A stretch of DNA of 54,934 bases. Origin: Asticcacaulis sp. (lineage in GTDB: Bacteria > Pseudomonadota > Alphaproteobacteria > Caulobacterales > Caulobacteraceae). The position numbers and the translations under genes were made by a program. Below the pieces are notes generated by a model. That model was given only the letters and a program-made list of their open reading frames with translations. It had not been told where the DNA came from and made no database searches. Positions 1 to 11,038 of this stretch are shown here, piece after piece; position 1 is the first letter of the stretch, and each line of letters opens with the position of its first letter. The stretch is taken from positions 1-54,934 of the forward strand of contig NZ_JAIXSV010000144.1 in the NCBI RefSeq assembly GCF_027484505.1, written 5' to 3'.

Positions 1-80
1 AACATAATGATCTAGATTTTTGTTTCGCCCCTCGCCGGGCGGTGGCTTTGCCACCTTGGCCGCCGCCTCAATGGCGGCTT

Positions 81-114
81 GAGCGGAATGATTCCATTTG
101 AAATCATTCCGCTC
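81..114. repeat. 13-bp perfect inverted repeat, dispersed intergenic motif
   Basis: GAGCGGAATGATT (81-93) pairs perfectly with AATCATTCCGCTC (102-114) around an 8-nt loop. The right arm with its flank, AAATCATTCCGCTCTAA, recurs at about 32050-32066, so this is a dispersed intergenic element rather than a one-off structure. Confidence 0.75.
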
Positions 115-154
115 TAAACACCTGACGCTTACGAAATAATGCCAGAAAACGCTC

Positions 155-198
155 AAGGGTTAACGGTTTTCAAATACCGTTAACCCTTTTGCTTTTAC
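155..198. terminator. Bidirectional-type hairpin terminator
   Basis: AAGGGTTAACGGT (155-167) and ACCGTTAACCCTT (176-188) form a 13-bp perfect stem with an 8-nt loop, followed by a T-rich run. The T-rich tract suits termination of rightward transcription from a gene left of the window. Confidence 0.6.
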
Positions 199-349
199 CC
201 TATGGTTTTCAGCTGTGGAAGACCGCTTTTTCCTGCAAATTTGTCATAAATACCCGCCGACGTTCAGAGGTTGTTTAACCTTTGACCGCAGAATCCCGGA
301 TGTCACAGGTCATAGCCTGTTGGAATCATTAAGGTTTGGGTAAGGATCA

Positions 350-1270
350 ATGAAAGCGGCTCTGGGCCTCGGATCGGCGCAATTCGGATGCGACTACGGC
401 ATCTCGAACCTGCGCGGCCGCGTGTCCGAAGACGAGGTCCGTCAGATCCTGCAATACGCGGCCCAGTGCGGCCTGAAGGCCATCGACGTCGCCCCCTATG
501 AAGGCGATGTCGAACGCATACTCGGCCGTTGCTGGCCCTTCCCTTCACCGTTCAAGCCGCAAATCCGCAGCGTCCGCGCCGAAAGAGGCCTCGACTGGGT
601 AGAATCGCGCCTGAAGCGTTCGGTCGAGCATATGGGCTTGGCCCGCGTTGGCGTCGGTATGATCGACGATGCGTCCGACCTGATGGGCCCGCAAGGCGAT
701 GCCCTGTGGGCGCGTATGGAAAAGCTGAAGGCCGACGGCCTGTTTTCCCGCATCGGCATTTCGGCGCGTTACGAAGATTCACCCGTGGCCCTGGCCAAGC
801 GCTTCAAGCCCGATCTCATTCAGGTGCCCACCTCGATCCTCGATCAGCGGCTGGTGCGCGAAGGCGCTCTAGAAGCGCTGGCCGGCATGGGCATCGAGGT
901 GCAGGTGCGCTCGGTGTTCCTGCAAGGCCTGCTGTTCACGCCGCGCGAAGCCCTGCCTGCCAATCTGCAACCGCTGGGGCCCCAACTGTCGCGCATCCGC
1001 CGCCACCTGCTGGAAACCGCGACCGACCCCCTGCACGCGGCCCTCAGCTACGCCCTGAACCTCAAGGGTGTGTCCTCAGTCATCGTCGGCGTCACCTCGG
1101 CCGCCGAACTGCGCGCGGTCATCGCCGCCTCAGATCGTCCGCGCCCGGACCTCGCCTGGCACGCTTTTGCCATCGAAGACCCGATCGCGCTCAACCCGTC
1201 GCTCTGGCACGCCGACCTCAGCGACGACCCGCGCCTGCGTGAACGCCGCTCGGTCATCTGCGCCGCTTAG
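350..1270 (+). CDS. Aldo/keto reductase-family protein, catalytic residues altered
   Basis: A 306-aa protein with the AKR-type TIM-barrel pattern: a GLGSAQFG start, an IDVAP-Y segment at 45-50 matching the usual IDTA-xx-YG strand, and a C-terminal IVGVTSAAEL segment typical of the NADP-binding end. The start ATG follows TAAGGATCA, a fair ribosome binding site. Of the family tetrad, Asp46 and Tyr50 are present. The usual lysine strand reads QIRSV (71-75), and the usual histidine position reads MIDD (104-107). It may therefore be a weak or non-catalytic member; relatives of this subgroup are often annotated as oxidoreductases linked to sugar pathways. It stands alone, with hairpins on both sides. 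The family call is firm; the substrate is unknown. Confidence 0.8.
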   Translation: MKAALGLGSAQFGCDYGISNLRGRVSEDEVRQILQYAAQCGLKAIDVAPYEGDVERILGRCWPFPSPFKPQIRSVRAERGLDWVESRLKRSVEHMGLARVGVGMIDDASDLMGPQGDALWARMEKLKADGLFSRIGISARYEDSPVALAKRFKPDLIQVPTSILDQRLVREGALEALAGMGIEVQVRSVFLQGLLFTPREALPANLQPLGPQLSRIRRHLLETATDPLHAALSYALNLKGVSSVIVGVTSAAELRAVIAASDRPRPDLAWHAFAIEDPIALNPSLWHADLSDDPRLRERRSVICAA

Positions 1271-1277
1271 AGTGCTT

Positions 1278-1310
1278 TCCGAAAAGTGTGACGCACTTTT
1301 CGGATAAAAA
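1278..1310 (+). terminator. Rho-independent terminator after the AKR gene
   Basis: TCCGAAAAGTG (1278-1288) pairs perfectly with CACTTTTCGGA (1294-1304) around TGACG, then TAAAAAA. It starts eight bases after the AKR stop. Stems of this kind are also common dispersed palindromes in alphaproteobacteria. Confidence 0.7.
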
Positions 1311-1329
1311 AGCGCGTTAAACCAAAAAA

Positions 1330-1374
1330 TTTAGAGCTGCTCGGCGGCTCAACTGAGCCGACAAATGCTCTAAA
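1330..1374. repeat. Nested palindrome in the AKR-mutM gap
   Basis: An outer pair TTTAGAGC (1330-1337)/GCTCTAAA (1367-1374) encloses an inner perfect stem CGGCTCA (1345-1351)/TGAGCCG (1354-1360). The GCTCTAA end resembles the dispersed motif at 102-117 and near 32060. Confidence 0.6.
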
Positions 1375-1505
1375 CCCGCCAGGGCTTTGGCCACGAAACG
1401 AGAACATCCGTGTGCTGAAAAAACAAACGGCTCAGTGCCTCTTTTCGTGTTTTTCGTGGCTAAAATAATCTACATAGGCAGGTACATTTTCATACCGGAT
1501 CGTCT

Positions 1506-2387
1506 ATGCCCGAACTGCCCGAAGTCGAAACCGTCCGACGCGGCCTGATGCCTGCGCTAGAGCACGCGCGGCTGAGCGGCCTGCGTCTGCATCGGCCCAA
1601 TCTGCGCTATGCCTTCCCGGAGCGCTTTGCCGAGCAACTGGAGGGCGCTGAAATCCTGCGGCTGGAGCGTCGCGCCAAGTACCTGCTGTTTCACCTCGAT
1701 ACGCAAGCCGTTTGGGTAACCCACCTCGGCATGACCGGACGGTTTCAGGTCACCGATATTGACGGGCAAAGCCTTGCGCTTGATGGGAACTATTACCACG
1801 CGGTGCGGCCTGATCCCAAACACCTGCACGTTCAGGTGCTGGCGACCAAGGCCGGTGTGACGCGCCTGATCGATTTTTACGATCCGCGCCGCTTCGGCTT
1901 CATGCTGTTGCTGCGCCCTGACGAACTTTACGCGCAGGGCTGGTACAAGGGGCTGGGTCTCGAACCCCTGTCCGACGCGCTGAATGCCGATGCCTTGCAC
2001 GCCTTGTTCAGCACCCGCCGCACACCGCTGAAAAGCCTGCTGATGGATCAGACGCTGATTTCAGGGTTGGGCAATATCTATGTCTGTGAGGCCCTGTGGC
2101 GGGCCGCCCTGTCGCCCGACCTGCCCGGTGAGCGGCTAAGCCACGCCAAGGCGGCTGAGCTGACCCTGGCCGTGCGGGAGGTGCTGGAAGAGGCCGTGGC
2201 GGCCGGCGGCTCCTCGATCAGCGATTTCGCCTCAGCTTCCGGCGAACTGGGCTATTTCCAGCACCGCTTCCGCGTCTATGATCGCGAGGATGAGCCCTGC
2301 CTGCGGCCCGGTTGCGGGGGCACCATTGCCCGCAAAACCCATTCTGGACGCTCGACTTTTTACTGTCCGGCGTGTCAGAAAGGTTAA
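1506..2387 (+). CDS. mutM: Formamidopyrimidine-DNA glycosylase (Fpg/MutM)
   Basis: A bifunctional base-excision repair enzyme that removes 8-oxoguanine and formamidopyrimidines and nicks the abasic site. The 293-aa length is normal. The protein starts M-PELPEVE, giving the catalytic Pro2 and Glu3 after Met removal. The H2TH region sits mid-protein (GLGNIYVCEALW). The C terminus carries a complete zinc finger with Cys265, Cys270, Cys287 and Cys290. The next possible start, a 29-codon ORF, begins ten bases after the stop, and rpsT follows 170 bases on. mutM-rpsT-dnaA adjacency is familiar from Caulobacterales. Confidence 0.97.
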   Translation: MPELPEVETVRRGLMPALEHARLSGLRLHRPNLRYAFPERFAEQLEGAEILRLERRAKYLLFHLDTQAVWVTHLGMTGRFQVTDIDGQSLALDGNYYHAVRPDPKHLHVQVLATKAGVTRLIDFYDPRRFGFMLLLRPDELYAQGWYKGLGLEPLSDALNADALHALFSTRRTPLKSLLMDQTLISGLGNIYVCEALWRAALSPDLPGERLSHAKAAELTLAVREVLEEAVAAGGSSISDFASASGELGYFQHRFRVYDREDEPCLRPGCGGTIARKTHSGRSTFYCPACQKG

Positions 2388-2396
2388 GGAGATCGG

Positions 2397-2486
2397 ATGA
2401 GGCGAAAAAAGAGTCGTTCTGTGGATGATTCTTGCCCCGAAAGCGTTGACCTGCCTGCGCCCTTCGGTTATATCCCGCCCCCTTGA
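2397..2486 (+). CDS. Possible 29-aa leader peptide ending in IPPP
   Basis: An ORF too short for routine gene calling: ATG at 2397, stop TGA at 2484-2486. An ideal AAGGAG ribosome binding site (2386-2391), overlapping the mutM stop, lies five bases upstream of the ATG. The peptide is basic at the start (MRRKKSRS) and ends PFGYIPPP. Three consecutive prolines before the stop are a known cause of slow elongation or EF-P dependence, so it could be a regulatory leader for rpsT 72 bases downstream. No family is recognised; expression is inferred from the ribosome binding site only. Confidence 0.4.
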   Translation: MRRKKSRSVDDSCPESVDLPAPFGYIPPP

Positions 2487-2558
2487 AATTCGTGTCGCGG
2501 CCCCCTTTAGAAGGCTGGCGCCGCGGCTCCCTTAACTTATCGTCCCCTGAGGTGATGA

Positions 2559-2825
2559 ATGGCAAATAATCCCGGCGCCAAGAAAGCGATCCGCAAGATC
2601 GCCCGCCGTACCGAAGTCAACAAGGCGCGCCGTTCGCGCGTCCGTACCTACGTGCGCAAGTTCGAAGAAGCTCTGGCCGCTGGCGATGCCGCCGTTGCCA
2701 AGACCGCCTTCATCGAAGCGCAATCCGAACTGATGCGCGCCGTGTCGAAGGGCGTGGTGCACAAGAATACCGGCGCCCGCAAGGTGTCGCGTCTGGCCGC
2801 CGCTCTCAAGAAGCTGGCCGCCTAA
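2559..2825 (+). CDS. rpsT: 30S ribosomal protein S20
   Basis: A small-subunit protein that binds 16S rRNA early in 30S assembly. It has 88 aa, the usual length, with the family start [19 protein letters not shown] and the C-terminal [18 protein letters not shown]-type helix. It is strongly basic. It is followed by a stem-loop at 2850-2885 and the long dnaA upstream region, so it probably ends the mutM-rpsT transcript. The start was chosen at the conserved MAN; GAGGTGATG just before it gives a usable binding site. Confidence 0.97.
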   Translation: MANNPGAKKAIRKIARRTEVNKARRSRVRTYVRKFEEALAAGDAAVAKTAFIEAQSELMRAVSKGVVHKNTGARKVSRLAAALKKLAA

Positions 2826-3464
2826 TTTCCTTTTCCTGACTATGACAAGCATCAGGCACTGAGCGATCCGCTCCGTGCGCTGATGTTTGTTGTCTTTGGG
2901 ACTGTGATGCGTCCGGACAATCTTGCTGAGCGTCCGCACTTTGGTTTTCCTAAACTTTTCAATGACCTGATGTCTTTACCACTCTGTGGTGAAGCGTCTT
3001 TTTGCGCGTAAAAGTTTTTTAACCCCTGCGTCAAAATGACAACGTCTTAACAGTTTGTAAATTTCTCCTTACCGGGGAAGACGTTATCAGAGTCAACAGA
3101 AATATCAGCGCTGGTCAGCAAATATCCTCGTTGACCTGACCGCCGGGAAAGCTAAGGTGAACCCATCTCGCCTTTCCATCCCAATACGGATGAAACGGTG
3201 GTGCAGGGCAATGCCTTGCACCAAACGAGAGTCTGTTGCCAAAATTTCACAAAACCAACGACTTAGGTTTTGCCGGAACGCGGATCAGATCGGGGGTGGA
3301 CACAGCCTGACACTGGTTAAGGTGTGAACGCCAAGGGTTTTTGTAACCGGAGGCGGCTCTCCCTCTTCGGGTGTCAGGGGCTCTCTCAGAGCCTGTGTCA
3401 GCCTGTCTGAAGCCGTCGCCGCATAGCGTAAGAGTTGGGGAAAAATGATCGGGGCTTTGATAAC
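2826..3464 (+). promoter_or_regulatory. dnaA upstream region with two GANTC sites
   Basis: A 639-bp region without a gene. It has two GAGTC (GANTC) sites at 3090-3094 and 3229-3233, the target of CcrM methylation in Caulobacterales, where methylation state is known to influence dnaA transcription. A near-match to the CtrA box (TTAA-N7-TAAA) lies at 3047-3061. No consensus DnaA box TTATNCACA was found, so I do not call it oriC. Confidence 0.5.
2850..2895 (+). terminator. Probable terminator after rpsT
   Basis: An imperfect stem pairs CATCAG (2850-2855) with CTGATG (2880-2885) and GAGCG with CGCTC around ATC, with a CAC/GTG pair between and a few mismatches. The T-rich TTTGTTGTCTTT follows. 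It begins 24 bases after the rpsT stop. Confidence 0.55.
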
Positions 3465-4889
3465 ATGCCAGGCGTAAACAACTGGTCGCCGATCCAGCCT
3501 GAAATGGTATGGACTAAAGTCGCATCCGCGCTTCGTCATGAATTGGGTGAGGGGCCGTACAACTCCTACGTCGCGCCGTCGGCGCTGCGACAGAACCCGC
3601 TGGGCGACCCGGTGCTGGTGACGCCGACGCTGTATGCCCGCGACTGGTTTGCCCGCAATGCTCTGCGCCGCGCCAATGAGCTGTGGGCGCAGCACGATCC
3701 GGACCATCGCTCCCTTGAGCTGAAGTCGCGCGCTGAATTCGATGATCAGTCGAAGGCTGCCCCCATGACACCGGTGACCCGCGTGGACAGCGCGCCGGTG
3801 GCCCCCTCCATGGCCCCCGTGGTCAATTTTCACGACGCGGCGGCCCGCGTGGCCGGGCTTCAGGAACGCCTTACGTTTGAGACCTTTGTGCCGGGTCGTG
3901 GCAATGAATTCGCCTACACCATGTCGCGTCAGGTCGCCACCTGGGCGGATGGACACTTTAACCCGGTCTTCTTCCACGGCCCTTACGGCTATGGGAAAAC
4001 GCACCTTCTGAACGCCATCGCCTGGGAAGCGAAGGCCCGCCGTCAGGACGCAAAAGTCGTCTATCTGACCGCGGAAAAGTTCACCTCGACCTTTGTGAAA
4101 TCGCTTCAGGACCGCTCGACTGCGGCCTTTAAGGATGAGCTGCGCAGCGCCGATCTGCTTCTGATCGACGATGTGCACTTTATCGGCGGCAAGACCTCGT
4201 CGCAGGAAGAGCTGTTTCACACCTTGACCGCGCTGTTGGAAAACAATAAGCGCGTGGTGTTCACGGCGGACCGTCCGCCGTCACACCTCAACGAAATCGA
4301 AGCGCGTCTCAGATCGCACCTGTCCTCCGGACTGGTCTGCGCTCTGGATGTCGCCGATCAAAGCCTGAGAATGGGCATTATCGAGCGCAAGCTCGATCAA
4401 CTCGCTAAGCGTCTGGGCGTCGCCCAGAAGCCGCAACATGATGTACTGCAATTTTTAGCAGATCGCGTACCGGGTTCTATCCGAGAGCTGGAAGGGGCCG
4501 TTAATACCCTGGCCGCTTCGGCCGGTGCGCGTCTGGGGAGTTTGACTTTGGACGAAGCTATGGCCTTGCTGCAACCCAACCTGAAGGTATCGGCGGAGCG
4601 CCGCGTGACGGTCGATGAAATCCAGAAGCTGACGGCGGATCACTTCGCCCTGAAGCAGGCGGATCTTCTGTCGGAGCGCCGGACGCGCTCGGTCGCCCGC
4701 CCGCGTCAGGTGGCGATGTGGCTGTGCAAGCAGCACACGACGCGTTCCTATCCGGATATCGGCCGCCGTTTCGGTGGACGTGACCACACCACGGTTTTGC
4801 ACGCCGTGAAGAAGGTCGAGGAGCTGCTGCAAAGCGACGAACAGATCGCTAAGGACGTCGAAGCCCTGACCCGTAAGCTGCGTGGCTGA
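3465..4889 (+). CDS. dnaA: Chromosomal replication initiator DnaA
   Basis: An AAA+ initiator that binds DnaA boxes, opens the origin and loads the helicase. From ATG 3465 it has 474 aa. An in-frame TTG at 3435 would add ten residues, but the ATG has a GGGG binding site at 3451-3454 and gives the more typical N terminus. The divergent N-terminal domain I is followed by GLQERLTFETFVPG, Walker A GPYGYGKTH near residue 172, Walker B LLLIDDVHF near 231, and the domain IV signature GGRDHTTVLHA near 437. It is close to Caulobacter DnaA in style. dnaN follows after 145 bp. Confidence 0.96.
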   Translation: MPGVNNWSPIQPEMVWTKVASALRHELGEGPYNSYVAPSALRQNPLGDPVLVTPTLYARDWFARNALRRANELWAQHDPDHRSLELKSRAEFDDQSKAAPMTPVTRVDSAPVAPSMAPVVNFHDAAARVAGLQERLTFETFVPGRGNEFAYTMSRQVATWADGHFNPVFFHGPYGYGKTHLLNAIAWEAKARRQDAKVVYLTAEKFTSTFVKSLQDRSTAAFKDELRSADLLLIDDVHFIGGKTSSQEELFHTLTALLENNKRVVFTADRPPSHLNEIEARLRSHLSSGLVCALDVADQSLRMGIIERKLDQLAKRLGVAQKPQHDVLQFLADRVPGSIRELEGAVNTLAASAGARLGSLTLDEAMALLQPNLKVSAERRVTVDEIQKLTADHFALKQADLLSERRTRSVARPRQVAMWLCKQHTTRSYPDIGRRFGGRDHTTVLHAVKKVEELLQSDEQIAKDVEALTRKLRG

Positions 4890-5034
4890 TTTGCCGGTTT
4901 AACCGGTTGACGCCGCTTAATAAACATTTAAGGTCTTGCGAAGCGCCGGGGCATCTGCCCCGGCCTTTTGCTCTATACCTGTACAGCCGCAAAGGCTGGT
5001 CAATAATTTTGGCCAATAATTTTGGGATGCCAAG

Positions 5035-6156
5035 ATGCAGCTAATCATTGAACGTGGCGCACTCCTGAAGGCACTGGGCCACGTGCAGAACGTGGTGGAA
5101 CGCCGCAACACCATCCCCATACTGTCGAACGTGCTCCTGTCGGCCGAAGGTTCTCAGGTGTCCTTTTCGGCCACCGACCTCGACATGGAGATCGTTGATT
5201 CGGCCGAAGCCATTGTCGCCGTGCCGGGTCAGATCACTGCGCCCGCCCATACCCTGTACGAAATCGTACGCAAGCTGCCCGATGGGGCCGATGTTGAACT
5301 GCGCTATCAGGCCGGCGACGATCCGCGCCTTTCGGTTCAGGCTGGGCGGTCGCGCTTCGCCCTGCCCGTCCTGCCCGCCGGAGACTTCCCGGTCATGTCG
5401 GGTGATCACGACGGTACGACCTATGCAGTTCTGAAAGAAGACTTGAAGCGCCTGATCGACAAGACGCGCTTTGCCGTCTCCACCGAAGAGACGCGCTACT
5501 ATCTCAACGGCCTGTTCCTGCACACCCTGACCGAGGACGGTTCGGGCTACCTGCGCGCCGTGGCCACCGACGGTCACCGTCTGGCCCTCGCCGAAATGCC
5601 GGCGCCCGATGGTGCGATGGGTAGCGCCGGGGTCATCATCCCGCGCAAGACGATTGATCAGGCCCGCCGCCTTCTGGACGATGGCACGGGCTATGTCGAA
5701 CTGACCGTTTCGCCTGCCAAGATCCGCTTCAACTTCGGCACCGCCGCCCTGACGTCGAAAATCATCGACGGTTCCTTCCCGGACTATGGCCGCGTCATCC
5801 CGAAGAACAATGACAAGCTGATGCGTATTGACACGGGCATCCTGTCACGCGCCGTGGATCGCGTTTCGACCATCTCGGCGGAAAAGAGCCGCTCGGTGAA
5901 GATGGCCATTGAACCGGGCCGTCTGACGCTCACCGTGCGCAATATCGAAGCCGGTCAGGCCGTCGAAGAAGCGGAAATCGACTACGATTCCGACGCGCTC
6001 GAAATCGGCTTCAACGCCCGCTACATCCTCGATGTGATGGGGCAGATCGCCGGTGAGCAGGTGGAACTGCGCCTCAATGATGCGGCGTCTCCGACCCTGG
6101 TGCTCGATACCGCCGATCAGGGCGTCCAGTACGTGCTGATGCCGCTGCGGGTATAA
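5035..6156 (+). CDS. dnaN: DNA polymerase III subunit beta (sliding clamp)
   Basis: A ring-shaped processivity clamp of the replicative polymerase, also a platform for MutS and DnaA inactivation. 373 aa, the standard length with three clamp domains. It starts MQLIIERGALLKALGHVQ, has the RRNTIPILSNVLL segment, and ends QYVLMPLRV, the family end. It is separated from recF by a toxin-antitoxin pair, which is unusual for a cluster normally found as dnaA-dnaN-recF-gyrB. A terminator lies 20 bases downstream, so dnaN is probably not co-transcribed with recF. Confidence 0.97.
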   Translation: MQLIIERGALLKALGHVQNVVERRNTIPILSNVLLSAEGSQVSFSATDLDMEIVDSAEAIVAVPGQITAPAHTLYEIVRKLPDGADVELRYQAGDDPRLSVQAGRSRFALPVLPAGDFPVMSGDHDGTTYAVLKEDLKRLIDKTRFAVSTEETRYYLNGLFLHTLTEDGSGYLRAVATDGHRLALAEMPAPDGAMGSAGVIIPRKTIDQARRLLDDGTGYVELTVSPAKIRFNFGTAALTSKIIDGSFPDYGRVIPKNNDKLMRIDTGILSRAVDRVSTISAEKSRSVKMAIEPGRLTLTVRNIEAGQAVEEAEIDYDSDALEIGFNARYILDVMGQIAGEQVELRLNDAASPTLVLDTADQGVQYVLMPLRV

Positions 6157-6175
6157 TCCGACGCTAAGAGTACCG

Positions 6176-6210
6176 CAAAAGGCCGTGAACATAGTTTCGC
6201 GGCCTTTTGT
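6176..6210 (+). terminator. Terminator after dnaN
   Basis: AAAAGGCCG (6177-6185) pairs with CGGCCTTTT (6200-6208). The stem extends through a T-G wobble into GAA/TTC, and the strand ends in TTTTGT. It separates dnaN from the following TA module. Confidence 0.8.
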
Positions 6211-6257
6211 CATGACAACGTCCGACGTATATGCTAAATATCGGGCAGGAGACTGAT

Positions 6258-6539
6258 ATGCCCGCTACGCCCCCCCGTAATCAGAAGCTCGATCTGCGCA
6301 TCACGCCGCAGGCCAAGTCCTATTTGCAGGCGGCGGCACAGGCGGCGCATCGCTCGGTCAGTGAATTTGTTCTGGAAAGCGCTCTGGCCAAGGCCGAGGA
6401 AACTCTGGCCGAAAGACGCGCCTTCGCCCTTACCGCCGAGACATGGGAGGCTTTCAGCAACGCTCTGGACGCCGACCCGCGTGATCTGCCGGCGATCCGT
6501 CGCCTGTTCGAATCCCAGAGCCCGTTCGAGCGCTCCTGA
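6258..6539 (+). CDS. DUF1778 ribbon-helix-helix antitoxin (TacA type)
   Basis: A 93-aa protein with the DUF1778 pattern: LDLRITPQAKSYLQAAA, then RSVSEFVLESALAKAEETL, then a C-terminal tail (LPAIRRLFESQSPFE) of the kind that wraps the partner toxin. Antitoxins of this family bind and neutralise GNAT toxins and repress their own promoter. ATG 6258 was preferred over 6231 because GCAGGAGA sits just before it. The toxin gene starts two bases after its stop. The pair lies between dnaN and recF, so it looks like an insertion into the replication cluster. Confidence 0.88.
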   Translation: MPATPPRNQKLDLRITPQAKSYLQAAAQAAHRSVSEFVLESALAKAEETLAERRAFALTAETWEAFSNALDADPRDLPAIRRLFESQSPFERS

Positions 6540-6541
6540 TA

Positions 6542-7048
6542 GTGACCGCTTTCCGGATTGAAAAACTGACCAAGCGACACGCCGTCGAGGACTTCGACTG
6601 CGGCGAGGTGGCATTGAACCGCTTTCTGGCGCGTTTTGCTCTTGTCAATCAGACCGCCAATTCCGCCGTAACCTATGTCGGGTTGCGCGGGGATGAGGTC
6701 ATCGGATTTTACTCGCTGGTAGTCGGTGAGGTCTATTACGCCGACGCCCCGGAAAGACTTAAAAAAGGGCTCGCGCAACATCCTGTCCCTGTCATGCTTT
6801 TGGCGCGTCTGGCGGTCAGTCGCTCCTGGCAAAACCAACACTTGGGTAGCGGTCTGCTGAAAGACGCCATTCGCCGCACGCTTCAGGCCGCCGATATTGC
6901 GGGTATTCGCGCCCTGATCGTCCACGCCAAGGACGATAGGGCGCGGGCCTTTTACCAGCGCCACGATTTCATCCCGTCGCCTTCCGACCCTCTGCATCTG
7001 TTCGCCCTGATCAAGGATTTGCGTGCAGCCGCGAGCCCGCAAGGCTAA
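6542..7048 (+). CDS. GNAT-family toxin (TacT type)
   Basis: A 168-aa acetyltransferase starting with GTG two bases after the antitoxin stop. Family members acetylate the amino group of charged aminoacyl-tRNA and so block translation. Visible features are the N-terminal [13 protein letters not shown] block (17-29), the acetyl-CoA loop [12 protein letters not shown] (95-106), and AFYQRHDF (137-143), in which Tyr138 is in the place of the usual catalytic tyrosine. The antitoxin-first order with tight spacing is typical. Only four bases separate its stop from the recF ATG, so recF may be translated from the same transcript. Confidence 0.87.
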   Translation: MTAFRIEKLTKRHAVEDFDCGEVALNRFLARFALVNQTANSAVTYVGLRGDEVIGFYSLVVGEVYYADAPERLKKGLAQHPVPVMLLARLAVSRSWQNQHLGSGLLKDAIRRTLQAADIAGIRALIVHAKDDRARAFYQRHDFIPSPSDPLHLFALIKDLRAAASPQG

Positions 7049-7052
7049 GCGC

Positions 7053-10627
<3,575 letters not shown>

Positions 10628-10651
10628 GGACCACTCAAACCTTCTCTTCCG

Positions 10652-10686
10652 AAACCGCCGAAGTCTCAGCGCTTCGGCGGTTTTTT
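10652..10686 (+). terminator. Strong terminator after gyrB
   Basis: AAACCGCCGAAG (10652-10663) pairs perfectly with CTTCGGCGGTTT (10672-10683) around an 8-nt loop, followed by a T run. It is a textbook intrinsic terminator 24 bases after the gyrB stop. Confidence 0.92.
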
Positions 10687-10706
10687 ATCGCTGGAAGTGT
10701 CAGTTT

Positions 10707-10741
10707 GCGATACGATGTGTTCACTCGCAATACGAGGTGTT
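10707..10741 (+). promoter_or_regulatory. Tandem operator repeats upstream of parD
   Basis: GCGATACGATGTGTT (10707-10721) and GCAATACGAGGTGTT (10727-10741) are 15-bp direct repeats with two differences and a 20-bp period, about two helical turns, ending three bases before the parD ATG. Ribbon-helix-helix antitoxins bind such spaced sites to repress their own operon (family knowledge). Binding here is inferred. Confidence 0.6.
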
Positions 10742-10744
10742 ATC

Positions 10745-11038
10745 ATGGCTGATACCTTCTCCATTCGCCTGCCTGACGACCTGCGCGCTGAGGTGGACCG
10801 CATCGCCGCAGACAGCAAACGCTCGCGCGCCTTCATTATCAAGGAAGCGGTCGAAGCCTATGTCGAGGATCGTCGGGCCTATCACACAGCCATTGAAGCG
10901 GCCCTGGTCGAAGCCGACAAGGGGGTTTTCGTGTCGGCGGCAAACGTGCAAACCTGGATGGAAGCGCTGGTGAACGACCCGAACGCCTTACCGCCTGAAC
11001 CCGATGTTTTCAAATATGCCGCTGATCGTTCTTCCTGA
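10745..11038 (+). CDS. ParD/CopG-type antitoxin
   Basis: A 97-aa ribbon-helix-helix protein: DTFSIRLPDDLRAEVDRIAAD followed by SRAFIIKEAVEAYVEDR is the RHH DNA-binding dimer domain. The C-terminal half (VNDPNALPPEPDVF) is the likely toxin-binding tail. The ATG at 10745 fits the family start better than the GTG-type start at 10697, which would run through the operator repeats. Its 3' end overlaps the parE start, giving translational coupling. It probably represses its own promoter through the repeats at 10707-10741. Confidence 0.85.
   Translation: MADTFSIRLPDDLRAEVDRIAADSKRSRAFIIKEAVEAYVEDRRAYHTAIEAALVEADKGVFVSAANVQTWMEALVNDPNALPPEPDVFKYAADRSS

Larger units (their letters stand above)
1..349. 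other. Intergenic region with stacked hairpins
   Basis: No credible gene was found here. The region holds a small GCCGCC/GGCGGC hairpin (62-78), a 13-bp perfect palindrome (81-114) and a terminator-like 13-bp palindrome (155-188), followed by a plain leader ahead of the aldo/keto reductase-like gene. The palindromes probably end transcription arriving from the left, outside the window. Confidence 0.6.

Noticed and set aside
2826-3464. Replication origin upstream of dnaA
   Set aside because: No consensus DnaA boxes and no clear AT-rich unwinding element; only GANTC sites and a weak CtrA-box match.
10707-10741. CRISPR-like repeats before parD
   Set aside because: Only two short imperfect repeats at a 20-bp period; an operator fits better.
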